A DNA stretch of 64,000 nt from CAIJXJ01 sp964445115 (GTDB lineage: Bacteria > Pseudomonadota > Gammaproteobacteria > Burkholderiales > Methylophilaceae), in contig CAYUJU010000004.1 of assembly GCA_964445115.1 (NCBI GenBank), positions 1 to 64,000 of the forward strand. Direction: 5' to 3'. Position numbers and translations under genes: made by a program. Positions within the stretch are counted from its first letter, which is position 1. Each line of letters starts with the position of its first letter. Shown here in pieces: positions 54,195-62,483 of the stretch. The notes under the pieces were generated by a model. That model was not told the origin of the DNA. It did not search any database and was given only the letters and a program-made list of their open reading frames with translations.

Positions 54195-55091
54195 TCATTT
54201 GTCCCAGGCTTGGCGATAGGGCGCGAAGAACGTGGCATCGTCGGGCACGGCCCCTCTGACTCGACAAATGGCCGCAGCGTAGGTGGTCGCGCGCCGCATC
54301 GATTCCACCACATCCCAACCACGCAACCGTCCCAGCATGATCACGGCGGCATACGCGTCTCCGGCCCCGACGGTATCAACCACCGGCTCGTCGACCAGGG
54401 CCGGGCCGACGCGGTGGAGGGTGGCCTCCTCGTCCAGCAACCAACTGCCTGCAGCGCCACAGGTCACCAACACCTGTTGCAGCGAGAACCGTCGTTGTAA
54501 CGCCCGCGCCTGCCCCTCGGCATCCGCCGCCCCCAGCCCGAGCGACCCCGCGACCACGGCGAGTTCTTCATCGTTCAGCTTGACGATATCAGCCGCACGC
54601 AGTGAATGTTCGATCACATCGACGTCGTACCACGGTGCACGTAAATTGATATCCAGAAACACAGGGCACGCACAAGCTTCCAGCATGGCCTGCACAGCAA
54701 GGCGTGACGATGGCTGGCGCTGTGCAAGCGTGCCGAAATAGGCGAGTTCAGGATGCAAGTCAGCCACGACCTGTCGTGTCGTTTCCGGACACACATGGTC
54801 ATAGGCCTGATCCGGCAAAATCTCGAAAGCATGGCCCGCGGCTGTCAGGGAGACCTGCACCTGCCCGGTCGGTCGGTGGGTGTCCTGTTGCATGCCGGAG
54901 AGTGGCATGTCGAGCCGACACATGTCTGCCAGAAGCTCAGCGCCCAGCGCGTCCATGCCGGTACGCGAGATCATGACAGGATGCGCTCCGAACGCCCGCA
55001 GATGACGTGCCACATTGAACGGCGCCCCACCCAGCACAGTTTTGTCGGGAAATACGTCTGCCAGCACTTCGCCAAGAACTGCTACCGACAT
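54195..55091 (-). CDS. PfkB-family carbohydrate kinase (fructokinase-like)
   Basis: 298 residues with the PfkB signatures GGAPFNVARHLRAFGAHPVM near the N-terminus and DTVGAGDAYAAVIML near residue 245 (catalytic Asp in GAGD). Sugar kinases of this class act on fructose, ribose or similar sugars; the phosphate acceptor is not certain. It is 3 bases downstream of the NhaR-type regulator, so the regulator and kinase share a transcript. Confidence 0.9.
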   Translation of the reverse strand: MSVAVLGEVLADVFPDKTVLGGAPFNVARHLRAFGAHPVMISRTGMDALGAELLADMCRLDMPLSGMQQDTHRPTGQVQVSLTAAGHAFEILPDQAYDHVCPETTRQVVADLHPELAYFGTLAQRQPSSRLAVQAMLEACACPVFLDINLRAPWYDVDVIEHSLRAADIVKLNDEELAVVAGSLGLGAADAEGQARALQRRFSLQQVLVTCGAAGSWLLDEEATLHRVGPALVDEPVVDTVGAGDAYAAVIMLGRLRGWDVVESMRRATTYAAAICRVRGAVPDDATFFAPYRQAWDK

Positions 55092-55094
55092 GCC

Positions 55095-56006
55095 TCACTC
55101 CCCATGTACAGAAAAGACTTCCTTGGTGGCCTCGGCAACGGCAAGCACGCCCGGGTGCGTCATACGCCGCTCGGCCGTGATGGCGTACAACTGCTCCCTC
55201 ACCGACTCGATGCGCCCCACTTCCTCAACGGCATAACGCTCGCATACATAGTCGCTCATGGCCGCTGGCGCCACGAAAAACCCCGCCCCACCCTGCCCGA
55301 ACAACTTGAGCAATGCACTGTCGTCAAATTCTCCTACCACCCTTGGGTGCAGATGATGCGACTCGAACCACTGCATCAACTTCGGCCGGATCGCGATATC
55401 CTCACCAGGCAACAGGAAGGGAGCCTGATCCAACAGTTGCGGAAAGTCGAGGTCGCCGAATTGCCCGATCAATGTCTTTGCCCCCATCACACTCAGTGCA
55501 CTTTCCCCCAATAAATGGTGGTAGGCCCGCACATTGACATTGGCAGGCAGCGGCCGGTCGGCAATCACCATATCCAGTCGATGGACGGCCATTTCCGCCA
55601 GCAGTGTCGCCAATTTCCCCTCGCGGCAAATCAGCCGCAAACTGTCATCGGCGCGCATCGCCGGTTCGATCACGCGGTGCGCCACGGTACGTGGCACGCA
55701 ATCGGCCACCCCGACGCGAAACGGCTGGATTTTCTTGAGGGATTCGTCCTGGACGACGTCCAGAATTTCATTTCCCAGCGCAAAGATTTCATCCGCGTAG
55801 GTAAAGATGCGACGCCCCATCTCGGTCAGTTCGAGTCCACGCCCTGCGCGACGGAACAACTGCGCCCCGAGCGCTGATTCGAATTCGCCGAGTTGGCCAC
55901 TGATCGATTGAGGCGACAGATAAAGCTGCTCTCCGGCTTTCACGATGCTGCCAGCCTTGGCCACCATCCAGAAATAACGCAGATGCTTGAAATTGAGCGT
56001 CGCCAT
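55095..56006 (-). CDS. nhaR: LysR-family regulator, NhaR type
   Basis: 303 residues. The N-terminal winged HTH (LNFKHLRYFWMVAKAGSIVKA) and effector domain are closest to NhaR, which senses Na+ in enterobacteria. No nhaA is nearby, so the regulated gene is unknown. Divergent from the 71-residue gene; a palindrome at 56040-56056 between them could be its binding site. Confidence 0.85.
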   Translation of the reverse strand: MATLNFKHLRYFWMVAKAGSIVKAGEQLYLSPQSISGQLGEFESALGAQLFRRAGRGLELTEMGRRIFTYADEIFALGNEILDVVQDESLKKIQPFRVGVADCVPRTVAHRVIEPAMRADDSLRLICREGKLATLLAEMAVHRLDMVIADRPLPANVNVRAYHHLLGESALSVMGAKTLIGQFGDLDFPQLLDQAPFLLPGEDIAIRPKLMQWFESHHLHPRVVGEFDDSALLKLFGQGGAGFFVAPAAMSDYVCERYAVEEVGRIESVREQLYAITAERRMTHPGVLAVAEATKEVFSVHGE

Positions 56007-56039
56007 ACCCCCTCCGACAATACATCCAGATTTTGGAAC

Positions 56040-56056
56040 TATTATTCAGAATAATA
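56040..56056. promoter_or_regulatory. 17-bp palindrome between nhaR and the small protein gene
   Basis: TATTATT-CAG-AATAATA is a perfect inverted repeat (T-N11-A type) lying just upstream of the -35 at 56061 and 34 bases before the nhaR start. It fits a LysR-family binding site. Confidence 0.6.
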
Positions 56057-56060
56057 CGGT

Positions 56061-56089
56061 TTGTTGGAAGTATTGCATCTGCCTACACT
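56061..56089 (+). promoter_or_regulatory. Promoter of the 71-residue protein gene
   Basis: TTGTTG, 17-base spacer, TACACT. The palindrome at 56040-56056 is directly upstream of the -35, where a LysR activator would act. Confidence 0.55.
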
Positions 56090-56137
56090 GAGTGTGTAAA
56101 TCACATCATGTCATTCACTGGAATGAGGAGAACGACC

Positions 56138-56353
56138 ATGAAACAGGACACTGAAACACTAGGTTCAAGCGAGGCAGTCAAAAGGTTCGTCAGCAGCCGT
56201 GCCTTGCAGGCACGCTGGAGCGGGCTTCAAGCAGCGGCGGTGCCTTCCGAATCCGTCACTGCTCCGCAACCGGAAAAACCGGCGTTCGGTTGGCGACGCA
56301 ACGTGACACTGGTCGACGAGCTTTCCCTGGAAGACAGGCTCTTCGCGAAGTAA
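56138..56353 (+). CDS. Unrecognised 71-residue protein
   Basis: Basic, soluble 71-residue protein (MKQDTETLGSSEAVKRFVSS ... SLEDRLFAK) with a Pro/Ser-rich middle. ATG 56138 is preceded by GAGGAG at good spacing. A longer upstream in-frame extension has no start signal. No family known. Divergent from nhaR, which may regulate it. Confidence 0.65.
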   Translation: MKQDTETLGSSEAVKRFVSSRALQARWSGLQAAAVPSESVTAPQPEKPAFGWRRNVTLVDELSLEDRLFAK

Positions 56354-56407
56354 CTCCAGCCAGGCAATTTACCCTCCGCAACCCCTCTCCCCACCTGGGG
56401 TTGTCTC

Positions 56408-56971
56408 TCAGCGCCGCGCGGAGTCAATCAGGATCCGCGCGGCCTTTCTTGCCGAATCAAGCGCCCCCGAATTTTTCGCCAGCTGCTCCGAAAGCACGGC
56501 CCCTTCGATCAACATCGCCAACTGCAGCCCCAGCGCCTCGGCGCCGCGAATGCCAGCATCGGCCGCCAAGCCCGTGATATAGGCCCGGAATTCATTGGAA
56601 AGCTCCACCGACAGGCGGTTGACCGCGCTCTCCTGTTGCGGAAACTCCGCACTCGCCTTGAGGAACGGCAAGCCGCTACACTCCGGCGCGGCCAGCCACT
56701 CTTCCACCCCGTCGAACAACTGCTGCAATTTTTCTTCGGGGTTGCGCGCCGTCCTGTCCAGCCGCCGGGACAGCCACTCGGAAAACTCCTGGCTCCTGCG
56801 CCTGACCACCTCCAGCACCAGATCTTCCTTGGCCGGAAAATACTTGTACAAGGTCATCTTGGCGATGCCGGCCTCGGCCACGATGGTATCCACGCCGGTA
56901 GCGTTGATCCCTCTGGCCTGAAACAGGCTGGCCGCAGCGGCCAATATCCGTTCACGCATGTCGGTTGCCAT
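56408..56971 (-). CDS. TetR-family regulator
   Basis: 187 residues. HTH at about 5-50 (MRERILAAAASLFQARG, VDTIVAEAGIAKMTLYKYF) and a TetR_C ligand domain (EEKLQQLFDGVEEWL ... AYITGLAADAGIRGAEAL). It probably controls itself and the divergent ferredoxin/membrane gene pair through the twin palindromes at 57011-57039. The nearby membrane protein at 57789-58508 shares the ligand-domain pattern. Confidence 0.92.
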   Translation of the reverse strand: MATDMRERILAAAASLFQARGINATGVDTIVAEAGIAKMTLYKYFPAKEDLVLEVVRRRSQEFSEWLSRRLDRTARNPEEKLQQLFDGVEEWLAAPECSGLPFLKASAEFPQQESAVNRLSVELSNEFRAYITGLAADAGIRGAEALGLQLAMLIEGAVLSEQLAKNSGALDSARKAARILIDSARR

Positions 56972-56997
56972 CTCGCGTATTCACTTTCCTTCAGGGC

Positions 56998-57026
56998 TTG
57001 CACAGAATTATACAGATCTGTACAGT
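56998..57026 (+). promoter_or_regulatory. Promoter of the ferredoxin operon, overlapping the TetR operator
   Basis: TTGCAC (56998-57003), 17-base spacer, TACAGT (57021-57026). The first TetR palindrome lies inside the spacer, consistent with repression. On the opposite strand a perfect TATAAT (57007-57012) could serve tetR. Confidence 0.6.
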
Positions 57027-57039
57027 ATACAGGTCTGTA
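57011..57039. promoter_or_regulatory. Twin palindromic operator for the TetR regulator
   Basis: TACAGATCTGTA (57011-57022, perfect) and TACAGGTCTGTA (57028-57039, one mismatch) repeat with 17-base spacing between tetR and the ferredoxin gene. Two dimers on one face is typical of QacR/TetR cooperative binding. Confidence 0.8.
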
Positions 57040-57079
57040 TAGATGCATATTTTCATTGCCGGATACGTGCGTTGATCTC

Positions 57080-57343
57080 ATGAAACTTCTCGTCTGCACC
57101 CAGAAGCGCCACGCCCCCAACCCGCATTCCTGCGGCAACAGCGGCAGCGAGGCGCTGGCCGACCGCCTGGAAAGCGCTTTGCTGGAAGCGGGCCTGGAGT
57201 CCATCGTCGAACGCTCCCTCTGCATGAGCATGTGCGTCAACGGCCCGAATGTCCGCCTGTTGCCGGAAGGCAAGAACTGGCATCGAGTCGGGACCCGGGA
57301 AATCGACGACATCGTCGCCTACCTGAAACAAAAAAACGTCTAA
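57080..57343 (+). CDS. Thioredoxin-like [2Fe-2S] ferredoxin-like protein
   Basis: 87 residues with four cysteines C6, C18, C48 and C52 in the C-x11-C-x29-C-x3-C spacing of thioredoxin-fold [2Fe-2S] ferredoxins (NuoE-like/Shethna type). The DUF1636 metal-binding family is an alternative. ATG 57080 gives MKLLVCTQKRHAPNPHSCGN. First gene of a two-gene unit with the membrane protein 22 bases downstream, under the TetR operator. Confidence 0.8.
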   Translation: MKLLVCTQKRHAPNPHSCGNSGSEALADRLESALLEAGLESIVERSLCMSMCVNGPNVRLLPEGKNWHRVGTREIDDIVAYLKQKNV

Positions 57344-57365
57344 CTACAATTGGAGGAAACGCTTC

Positions 57366-57764
57366 ATGGAAATTCTGCTCAAGGCTGGTGTCTTTCTGGT
57401 GTTCTGTTCCCTGACCTGCGCCTGGCTCGGCACTTTCGCCCGCTGGTTCCCGATCAAGGGGCTGGACGGCGGTCTGATCAAGGACTACGGCCTGCTGATC
57501 AAGGCCCACATTGATTACATCCTGATGGCCATCCTCAACCTGGGTTTCTATGCGGTCGCCAAGGCTGCCGCAATCGAATTGCCGGTCGAGGCCTGCTGGC
57601 TGATCGCCATCGGTGGTTTCACCAACCCCACCGTGTTCACCATCGCCATGCTGAAACCGGATTTCTGGCAATTCATGTGGGCCAAGGTCTACACCGCCGC
57701 CACCTTCGTCGTGTCGACCGTGGGCTTCGTGTGGGCCGGCCTGGTGATCTTCAACGCAGCCTGA
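57366..57764 (+). CDS. Four-TM membrane protein of unknown function
   Basis: 132 residues with about four TM segments (about 5-24, 45-66, 77-95 and 104-126). The AHIDYILMAILN segment carries charged and polar residues inside the membrane region. Weak resemblance to small StyC/HabB-like isomerase folds is only a guess. It follows the ferredoxin-like gene by 22 bases with GGAGG upstream, so the two may form an electron-transfer pair. Confidence 0.7.
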   Translation: MEILLKAGVFLVFCSLTCAWLGTFARWFPIKGLDGGLIKDYGLLIKAHIDYILMAILNLGFYAVAKAAAIELPVEACWLIAIGGFTNPTVFTIAMLKPDFWQFMWAKVYTAATFVVSTVGFVWAGLVIFNAA

Positions 57765-57788
57765 TCTCCGCGCGCGCGGCCATGCAGG

Positions 57789-58508
57789 TTAGAGCAGCAT
57801 GGCCGCCGGCGGGTAATAGCAATTCACTTTCTGGTACAGTTGGTTGACCATGGGCATGGCCTCGAGACGCACGTTGTCGACGTTGCCGTTCACCACGGTC
57901 TCGATAAACGGGCCGCGCTGTTCGGCGGCCAGCATCAGCGCCTGCGGATACGAGCAATCGGCCGCGGCGACCTGCTCATGCATGCGATACAACGCCGACA
58001 CCCTGTCCGGACTGGCCGCGGGGAGCGACGCTTGCGCCAGATGAATCTGCGTTTCGGACATCGACCCGGTCTGGCCGGGCCAGAGCAACAGGCTCAGCAC
58101 CGAGGCCATCATCAACAGTCCGGCAGCCACGGCGGCATGCCTGCGCATGGGATGGGCACGCGGGCGTTGCAGGGTCAGCAGGGTCATGGCGGCATCCCCT
58201 GCATGGCGCAGGGCTCCCTGAGCTGGCATCCGCAGCTCCTGGCTCAACCCACCCAGCAGCATCATGTGTAGCTGCGTGGCCATGACATCAGGCTGTCCGA
58301 CGCCGGCATCACGGGCGATGCGGCAGAAAAAGTCCTTGAGATATTGCTGCGCGCCGGTATCCTGCGTAGCCTGCTGCAGTTGTTCGCTGAACCCCGGCAC
58401 GTCGGCCCAGTCCTGCAGGATGCGAAACAGCGCCTGCAGGCGTGCCTCGGGGCTGCTGGCGCCACGGTCCACCATGCGTTGCAGCCAGCCTGAGGTAAAG
58501 ATATTCAT
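57789..58508 (-). CDS. Membrane protein with a TetR ligand-domain-like N-terminal half, no HTH
   Basis: 239 residues. Residues about 20-112 resemble the C-terminal ligand domain of the TetR protein at 56408-56971: ARLQALFRILQDWADVPGFS with EKLQQLFDGVEEWLAAPECS, and the segment around RIARDAGVGQPDV with GLAADAGIRGAEA. There is no helix-turn-helix before it. A TM segment follows (about 124-143), then a periplasmic part (about 150-239) with two cysteines. Topology implies a cytoplasmic ligand-type domain and an exported tail. Start ATG 58508 was chosen; upstream sequence is antisense to the next gene. Confidence 0.7.
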   Translation of the reverse strand: MNIFTSGWLQRMVDRGASSPEARLQALFRILQDWADVPGFSEQLQQATQDTGAQQYLKDFFCRIARDAGVGQPDVMATQLHMMLLGGLSQELRMPAQGALRHAGDAAMTLLTLQRPRAHPMRRHAAVAAGLLMMASVLSLLLWPGQTGSMSETQIHLAQASLPAASPDRVSALYRMHEQVAAADCSYPQALMLAAEQRGPFIETVVNGNVDNVRLEAMPMVNQLYQKVNCYYPPAAMLL

Positions 58509-58592
58509 ATTGCACCCATTGACGCGAGATCCCGCATTCTTGCGCATGCGGCGCCAACACGACAAGCAAAACTCTACATACACGGAGTCAAG

Positions 58593-58874
58593 ATGATCAC
58601 CATCGGCATGAACTACCACGTCATACCCGGCAAGGAGCAGCAATTCGAAAACGCCTTCGAAGGCGTGGCCAACGCGTTGAACAAGGCCGAAGGGCACAAA
58701 CACTCACGCCTCTACAAGGACTGCAAGGATCCCGGCGTGTACCTCATCATGTCGGAGTGGGAAGACGAATCGGCCTACCAGAGCTTCATTCGGTCGGAAG
58801 CCTTCCGCAACGTGACCAACTGGGGCGCCGACAACATCCTGGCCGGCCGCCCCAGCCACCAGCTTTACAAATAG
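58593..58874 (+). CDS. Antibiotic biosynthesis monooxygenase (ABM) domain protein
   Basis: 93 residues, a single ABM dimeric alpha/beta-barrel domain (ITIGMNYHVIPGKEQQFENAF, then YLIMSEWEDESAYQSFIRSEAF). Such proteins include heme- and quinone-oxygenases, but many have unknown activity. Convergent with the SDR gene 4 bases away. Confidence 0.82.
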   Translation: MITIGMNYHVIPGKEQQFENAFEGVANALNKAEGHKHSRLYKDCKDPGVYLIMSEWEDESAYQSFIRSEAFRNVTNWGADNILAGRPSHQLYK

Positions 58875-58878
58875 GCGA

Positions 58879-59580
58879 TTACCAGGGAATTTCCTTGCCG
58901 TCGTAGGCGATGAACCGGCCTGCGTTGTCCAACGTCAGGTCGGCGATCACCCGACGCAAGCCGCTCACGCTCTGGGTCGCGTTGATCAGCGCGTTGGGGC
59001 CACCCATATCGGTCAGCACCCAGCCGGGATGGAGCACGCCGACGGCAATGCCGCGTGCGGCGAGGTCGATGGAAAGGCTCTTCATCACCATGTTCACCGC
59101 GGTCTTGCTGCTGCGATAAATGTAACTGCCGCCGCTGCCGTTGTCGGTGATGCTGCCCATCTTGCTGGAGAGCGTCACGAGCTTGCGCTGGCCGCTACGT
59201 GCCACCTGCTCGACAAAACACTCGGCCATTTTCATCGGCGCCATGGTGTTGATGCGGAAAGCCGTTTCCCAGTCGGCGGCATCCACATGACCGAACTCGC
59301 CTTCCGGGTAAAAACCGGCATTGTTGATCAGCACGTCGATGGATTCGCCCGCCAGGATTGCCGACAGCTGCTCGATCTGTCCGAAATCCGCGACGTCCAG
59401 TTCGCGCACCGTCAACCGCCCGCCGGCACTCGCGGTCAGCGCGATCAGCGCCGAACTGCTGAGCGGGTTGCGGCAACAGGCAATCACGCGCCAGCCATCG
59501 GCCAGATACTGCTTCACGAATTCCAGCCCCAGGCCACGATTGGCCCCGGTCACCAGCACTTGTGGGATCGCTTGGGTCAT
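58879..59580 (-). CDS. Short-chain dehydrogenase/reductase
   Basis: 233 residues. TGANRGLGLEFV nucleotide loop, NNAGFYPEGEFG, catalytic Ser in LSSKMGSI and YxxxK (YRSSK) with the C-terminal GVLHPGWVLTDMGG. Carbonyl-reductase-like (C-factor group). ATG 59580 is the first start giving the Rossmann motif. Confidence 0.9.
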   Translation of the reverse strand: MTQAIPQVLVTGANRGLGLEFVKQYLADGWRVIACCRNPLSSSALIALTASAGGRLTVRELDVADFGQIEQLSAILAGESIDVLINNAGFYPEGEFGHVDAADWETAFRINTMAPMKMAECFVEQVARSGQRKLVTLSSKMGSITDNGSGGSYIYRSSKTAVNMVMKSLSIDLAARGIAVGVLHPGWVLTDMGGPNALINATQSVSGLRRVIADLTLDNAGRFIAYDGKEIPW

Positions 59581-59591
59581 GTTGATCTCCC

Positions 59592-60137
59592 CTACTTCAA
59601 TACAATGGATTCGATCACGATAGGCTGGGTCGGCACATCGCCCGGCCAGGTCGGCGAACGGGAAATCTTCTCGACCAAGTCCATCCCGCTCGTCACCTTG
59701 CCGAACACGGCGTAACCCCAACCTGCATCGTCCTTGGACCGATAGTTCAGGAAATCATTGTTGTTCACGTTGATGAAGAACTGCGAAGTTGCGGAATGCG
59801 GATCGGGCGTGCGCGCCATTGCGATCGTGCCGATGTCGTTGCGGAGGCCGTTATCCGCCTCGTTTTTGATCGGCGCGCGGGTCGGCTTCTCTGTCATGTC
59901 CTTGGTCATGCCGCCGCCCTGGATCATGAACTTGCGGATCACGCGGTGAAAAATCGTGCCGTTGTAATGGCCGCTTTTCACATATTCCAGAAAATTCGCC
60001 ACGGTCTTGGGCGCCTTGTCGCTGTCCAACTCGACCACGATCGGCCCCAGGTTGGTATTGATCTGCACGGTCGGCTGCGCCCAGGCGGGCAGGGCCAGCA
60101 TCAGCGCGACCAGCGCGAGAGAAATCTGCTTGGTCAT
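59592..60137 (-). CDS. ppiA: Periplasmic peptidyl-prolyl cis-trans isomerase (cyclophilin)
   Basis: 181 residues with signal peptide (SLALVALMLALPAWAQ) and a complete cyclophilin fold: FHRVIRKFMIQGGGMT, and ATSQFFINVNNNDFLNY. ATG 60137 is preferred because AAAGG lies 9 bases upstream; ATG 60146 would have the Shine-Dalgarno touching the start. Acts on folding of exported proteins. Confidence 0.93.
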   Translation of the reverse strand: MTKQISLALVALMLALPAWAQPTVQINTNLGPIVVELDSDKAPKTVANFLEYVKSGHYNGTIFHRVIRKFMIQGGGMTKDMTEKPTRAPIKNEADNGLRNDIGTIAMARTPDPHSATSQFFINVNNNDFLNYRSKDDAGWGYAVFGKVTSGMDLVEKISRSPTWPGDVPTQPIVIESIVLK

Positions 60138-60201
60138 CTCGGTCATCCTTTGCATGAAAAATGCCATTTTACTATCGCCGCATCGCAACGCCTGCGGACA
60201 G

Positions 60202-60233
60202 AAAAAATCCCGTGCTCATGGGAGACACGGGAT
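60202..60233 (-). terminator. Terminator after the PsiF-like gene
   Basis: Minus strand ATCCCGTG/CACGGGAT, 8-bp stem, followed by TTTTT, 20 bases after the PsiF-like stop at 60254. Confidence 0.8.
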
Positions 60234-60253
60234 CTTGTCAGTACGAGACCGGC

Positions 60254-60601
60254 TTACTTGGTCGCGTCAGCGACGCACTTCTTGGTAAAGCTGGTCTTGG
60301 CGGCGCCTGCCAGCTTCTTCTCTGCGGCCTGGCTCTCGCACACCTTGAGCGCGTTGTTGCTCTTGGCATCGGATTCACACTTCTTCACAAAGCTGTTTTT
60401 CGCCGCACCGGCCAGCTTCTTCTCGGCAGCCTTGGCTTCACAACCGCCAGCACCCGCGTCCGCTTCGCACTTTTTCACGAAACTGGTTTTGGCAGCCCCG
60501 GCCAGCTTCTTTTCATTGGCCTTGGTCTCGCAAGGCGAGGCGGCAAATGCCACGTTGCTCACGAAGAACCCCATCAATGCAGCGATCACGATCTTGTTCA
60601 T
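60254..60601 (-). CDS. PsiF-repeat exported protein
   Basis: 115 residues: signal peptide (MNKIVIAALMGFFVSNVAFA) and three copies of a lysine-rich unit with core EKKLAGAAKxSFxKKC. Each copy (24-48, 54-78, 88-112) has two cysteines exactly 21 residues apart (C24/C45, C54/C75, C88/C109), likely disulphides. Typical PsiF proteins carry two repeats. Function unknown; phosphate-starvation link is by family name only. Confidence 0.88.
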   Translation of the reverse strand: MNKIVIAALMGFFVSNVAFAASPCETKANEKKLAGAAKTSFVKKCEADAGAGGCEAKAAEKKLAGAAKNSFVKKCESDAKSNNALKVCESQAAEKKLAGAAKTSFTKKCVADATK

Positions 60602-60710
60602 CTTGTCTTCTCCATAGTTAAGCCGGGCATATCCCCCGGTGCACATTATGCACGCGGAATGCGGCGCGAATCATGACAAACGGGCCAGCCGCGTCTGGGT
60701 TGACGCGCAC

Positions 60711-61933
60711 TCATGGAGACGGCCGGGCCGCCTTCAACCGCGCCAATGCCTGCATGAACTGGCCGTCCTCCCGCGCGCCACCGGGCACGGGTGCGCCAAC
60801 CGCCTCTGGCTCGACGACCACATCCGGGGTAATGCCTGCCTTCTCGATCGACCGGCCAGAAGGCGTGAAATAGCGTGCCACGGTGAGTTTCAGCGCCGAC
60901 CCGGTACTCAGTGGCAGCAAGGTCTGTACGTCCCCTTGCCATAACTCTGCGTACCCAGCACGCTGGCGCGCCGATGATCCTGTAGTGCCCCTGCGACGAT
61001 TTCTGCCGCCGAGGCCGACCCACCGTTCACCAGCACCACCAGCGGCATGGTGCGGAGCGCGGGCGGCAATGTCGCGAGATAATCGTTGGCAGCGCCGCCC
61101 TCCACGTAGCTCTCGGGGTTGGCGTAGAACCTGGCGCGGGCTTCTGGGTCGCGCCCCTCGGAACTCACCACCAGCGCATCACGCGGAAGAAATATCGCCG
61201 CCACCGCAACGGCCTCAACCAATGAACCGCCCGGGTTATTACGCAGGTCCAGCACCGCACCCTTCAGTGGCGCCCCGTTTTCCTCCTGCGCCGCCAATAG
61301 CGCCTGGGCGAGATCTCGGGCCGTATGCTCGCGGAACTGGGTGATGCGCAGATACGGATAATCGCGCTCAGTCAGCCGGGTTTTCACGCTCGGGTTCTGG
61401 ATCACCCCCCGCACCAATGCCACCTTGCGCGTAAGCCCATTGCGCATCACCGTCAGCGTGATGCGCGTCCCCGCCTCGCCCCGCATGCGCTGGATCGCCT
61501 GTGCCAGGCTCAAGCCCCTCACAAGCTGGCCATCGATCGCGGTAATCGCATCGCCGGACTGCAACCCGGCGGCAAATGCCGGGGTATCTTCGATTGGCGT
61601 CACCACCTTGACCGCATCCCCCTCCATGGCCACCTCGATTCCCAAGCCACCGAACGGCCCTTTGTTGGGCACCCCGTTGTCCTGCATCTGCGCGTAATCC
61701 AGGTAGCTGGAATGCGCATCCAGCCCCGCCACCATGCCGCTCGCCGCATTGCGCAACAACTGCTCGTCGTCGAGCTCATCCACGTAGGCCTGTTTCAAGG
61801 CGGCATACACCTCCGCCAGCCGCTCCGCAAAACGGGCCGGCAATTGCGGTGCCACCACCTCGTCCGCCCAAGACACCTGCCCCACGCCCAGACCCGCGAT
61901 CAACCACACAGCCGCCCATCGATTCCACATCAT
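60711..61933 (-). pseudogene. ctpA: S41-family C-terminal processing peptidase, frameshifted
   Basis: Periplasmic PDZ protease. From ATG 61933 a signal peptide (MMWNRWAAVWLIAGLGVGQV, cleavage after SWA), PDZ (FGGLGIEVAMEGDAVKVVTP) and the peptidase core with catalytic Ser in NGGSASAAEI and Lys in SYGKGT are intact. Just after GKGT, near 60929, one base is missing: the frame turns to YRPCCH and stops at 60908, while in the other frame VQTLLPLSTGSALKLTVARY continues in the expected sequence to 60711. Insertion of one C on the plus strand restores a protein of about 407 residues. Real mutation or sequence error cannot be told apart here. Confidence 0.85.
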
Positions 61934-62068
61934 GCCCCCCCAACACTTATCCCCACGTTGCATTGTGACCTGATTCGCCAGATTTGGTTTGCACCGCAGC
62001 ATGCATGCCACTTCCAAACGTCAACAAAATGATTAATATGAGCATTCCATTCGGACAGGAGGCAATCG

Positions 62069-62464
62069 GTGGCCACATTGGGTTTCGGACACGTCAACCT
62101 GCGCGCGCAGCGCCCCCTGCTGGACCAACTCCACACCTTCTACACCCAGGTAGTCGGTCTGGAGCCAGGCCCGCGCCCGCCATTCGCCCGTTCCGGTTAC
62201 TGGCTCTACGCGCGCGGGCAAGACATCGTGCACCTCATCGAAGCCTCGCCTGACGAACAACGCGCCACCCACACCAGCACCGTCATCGACCACATCGCCT
62301 TTCGCTGCGATGCACCCGAACAAACCCAGTCGCGACTCGACCAATTAGGCATCAGCTACAAGGTCGCCACCGTCCCGCTCACCGGCCAAACGCAACTGGT
62401 CCTCAAAGACCCGGCCGGCCACACGGTAGAACTCAACTTTTCACCCGAACCATCATCCCCCTGA
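62069..62464 (+). CDS. VOC (glyoxalase-fold) protein
   Basis: 131 residues with one VOC domain: GFGHVNLRAQ (metal-ligand His), IVHLIEASPD, DHIAFRCD, and KDPAGHTVELNF. Start is GTG at 62069 with AGGAGG 7 bases upstream. Function not assignable (dioxygenase, glyoxalase or antibiotic-binding). Divergent from ctpA; DUF1348 gene follows 19 bases downstream. Confidence 0.88.
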   Translation: MATLGFGHVNLRAQRPLLDQLHTFYTQVVGLEPGPRPPFARSGYWLYARGQDIVHLIEASPDEQRATHTSTVIDHIAFRCDAPEQTQSRLDQLGISYKVATVPLTGQTQLVLKDPAGHTVELNFSPEPSSP

Positions 62465-62483
62465 CCATCGGAGCACCAACATC

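Noticed and set aside
60646..61023. Separate genes in the ctpA region
   Set aside because: The two frames join into one continuous S41 peptidase after adding one base, so they are one broken gene, not two genes.
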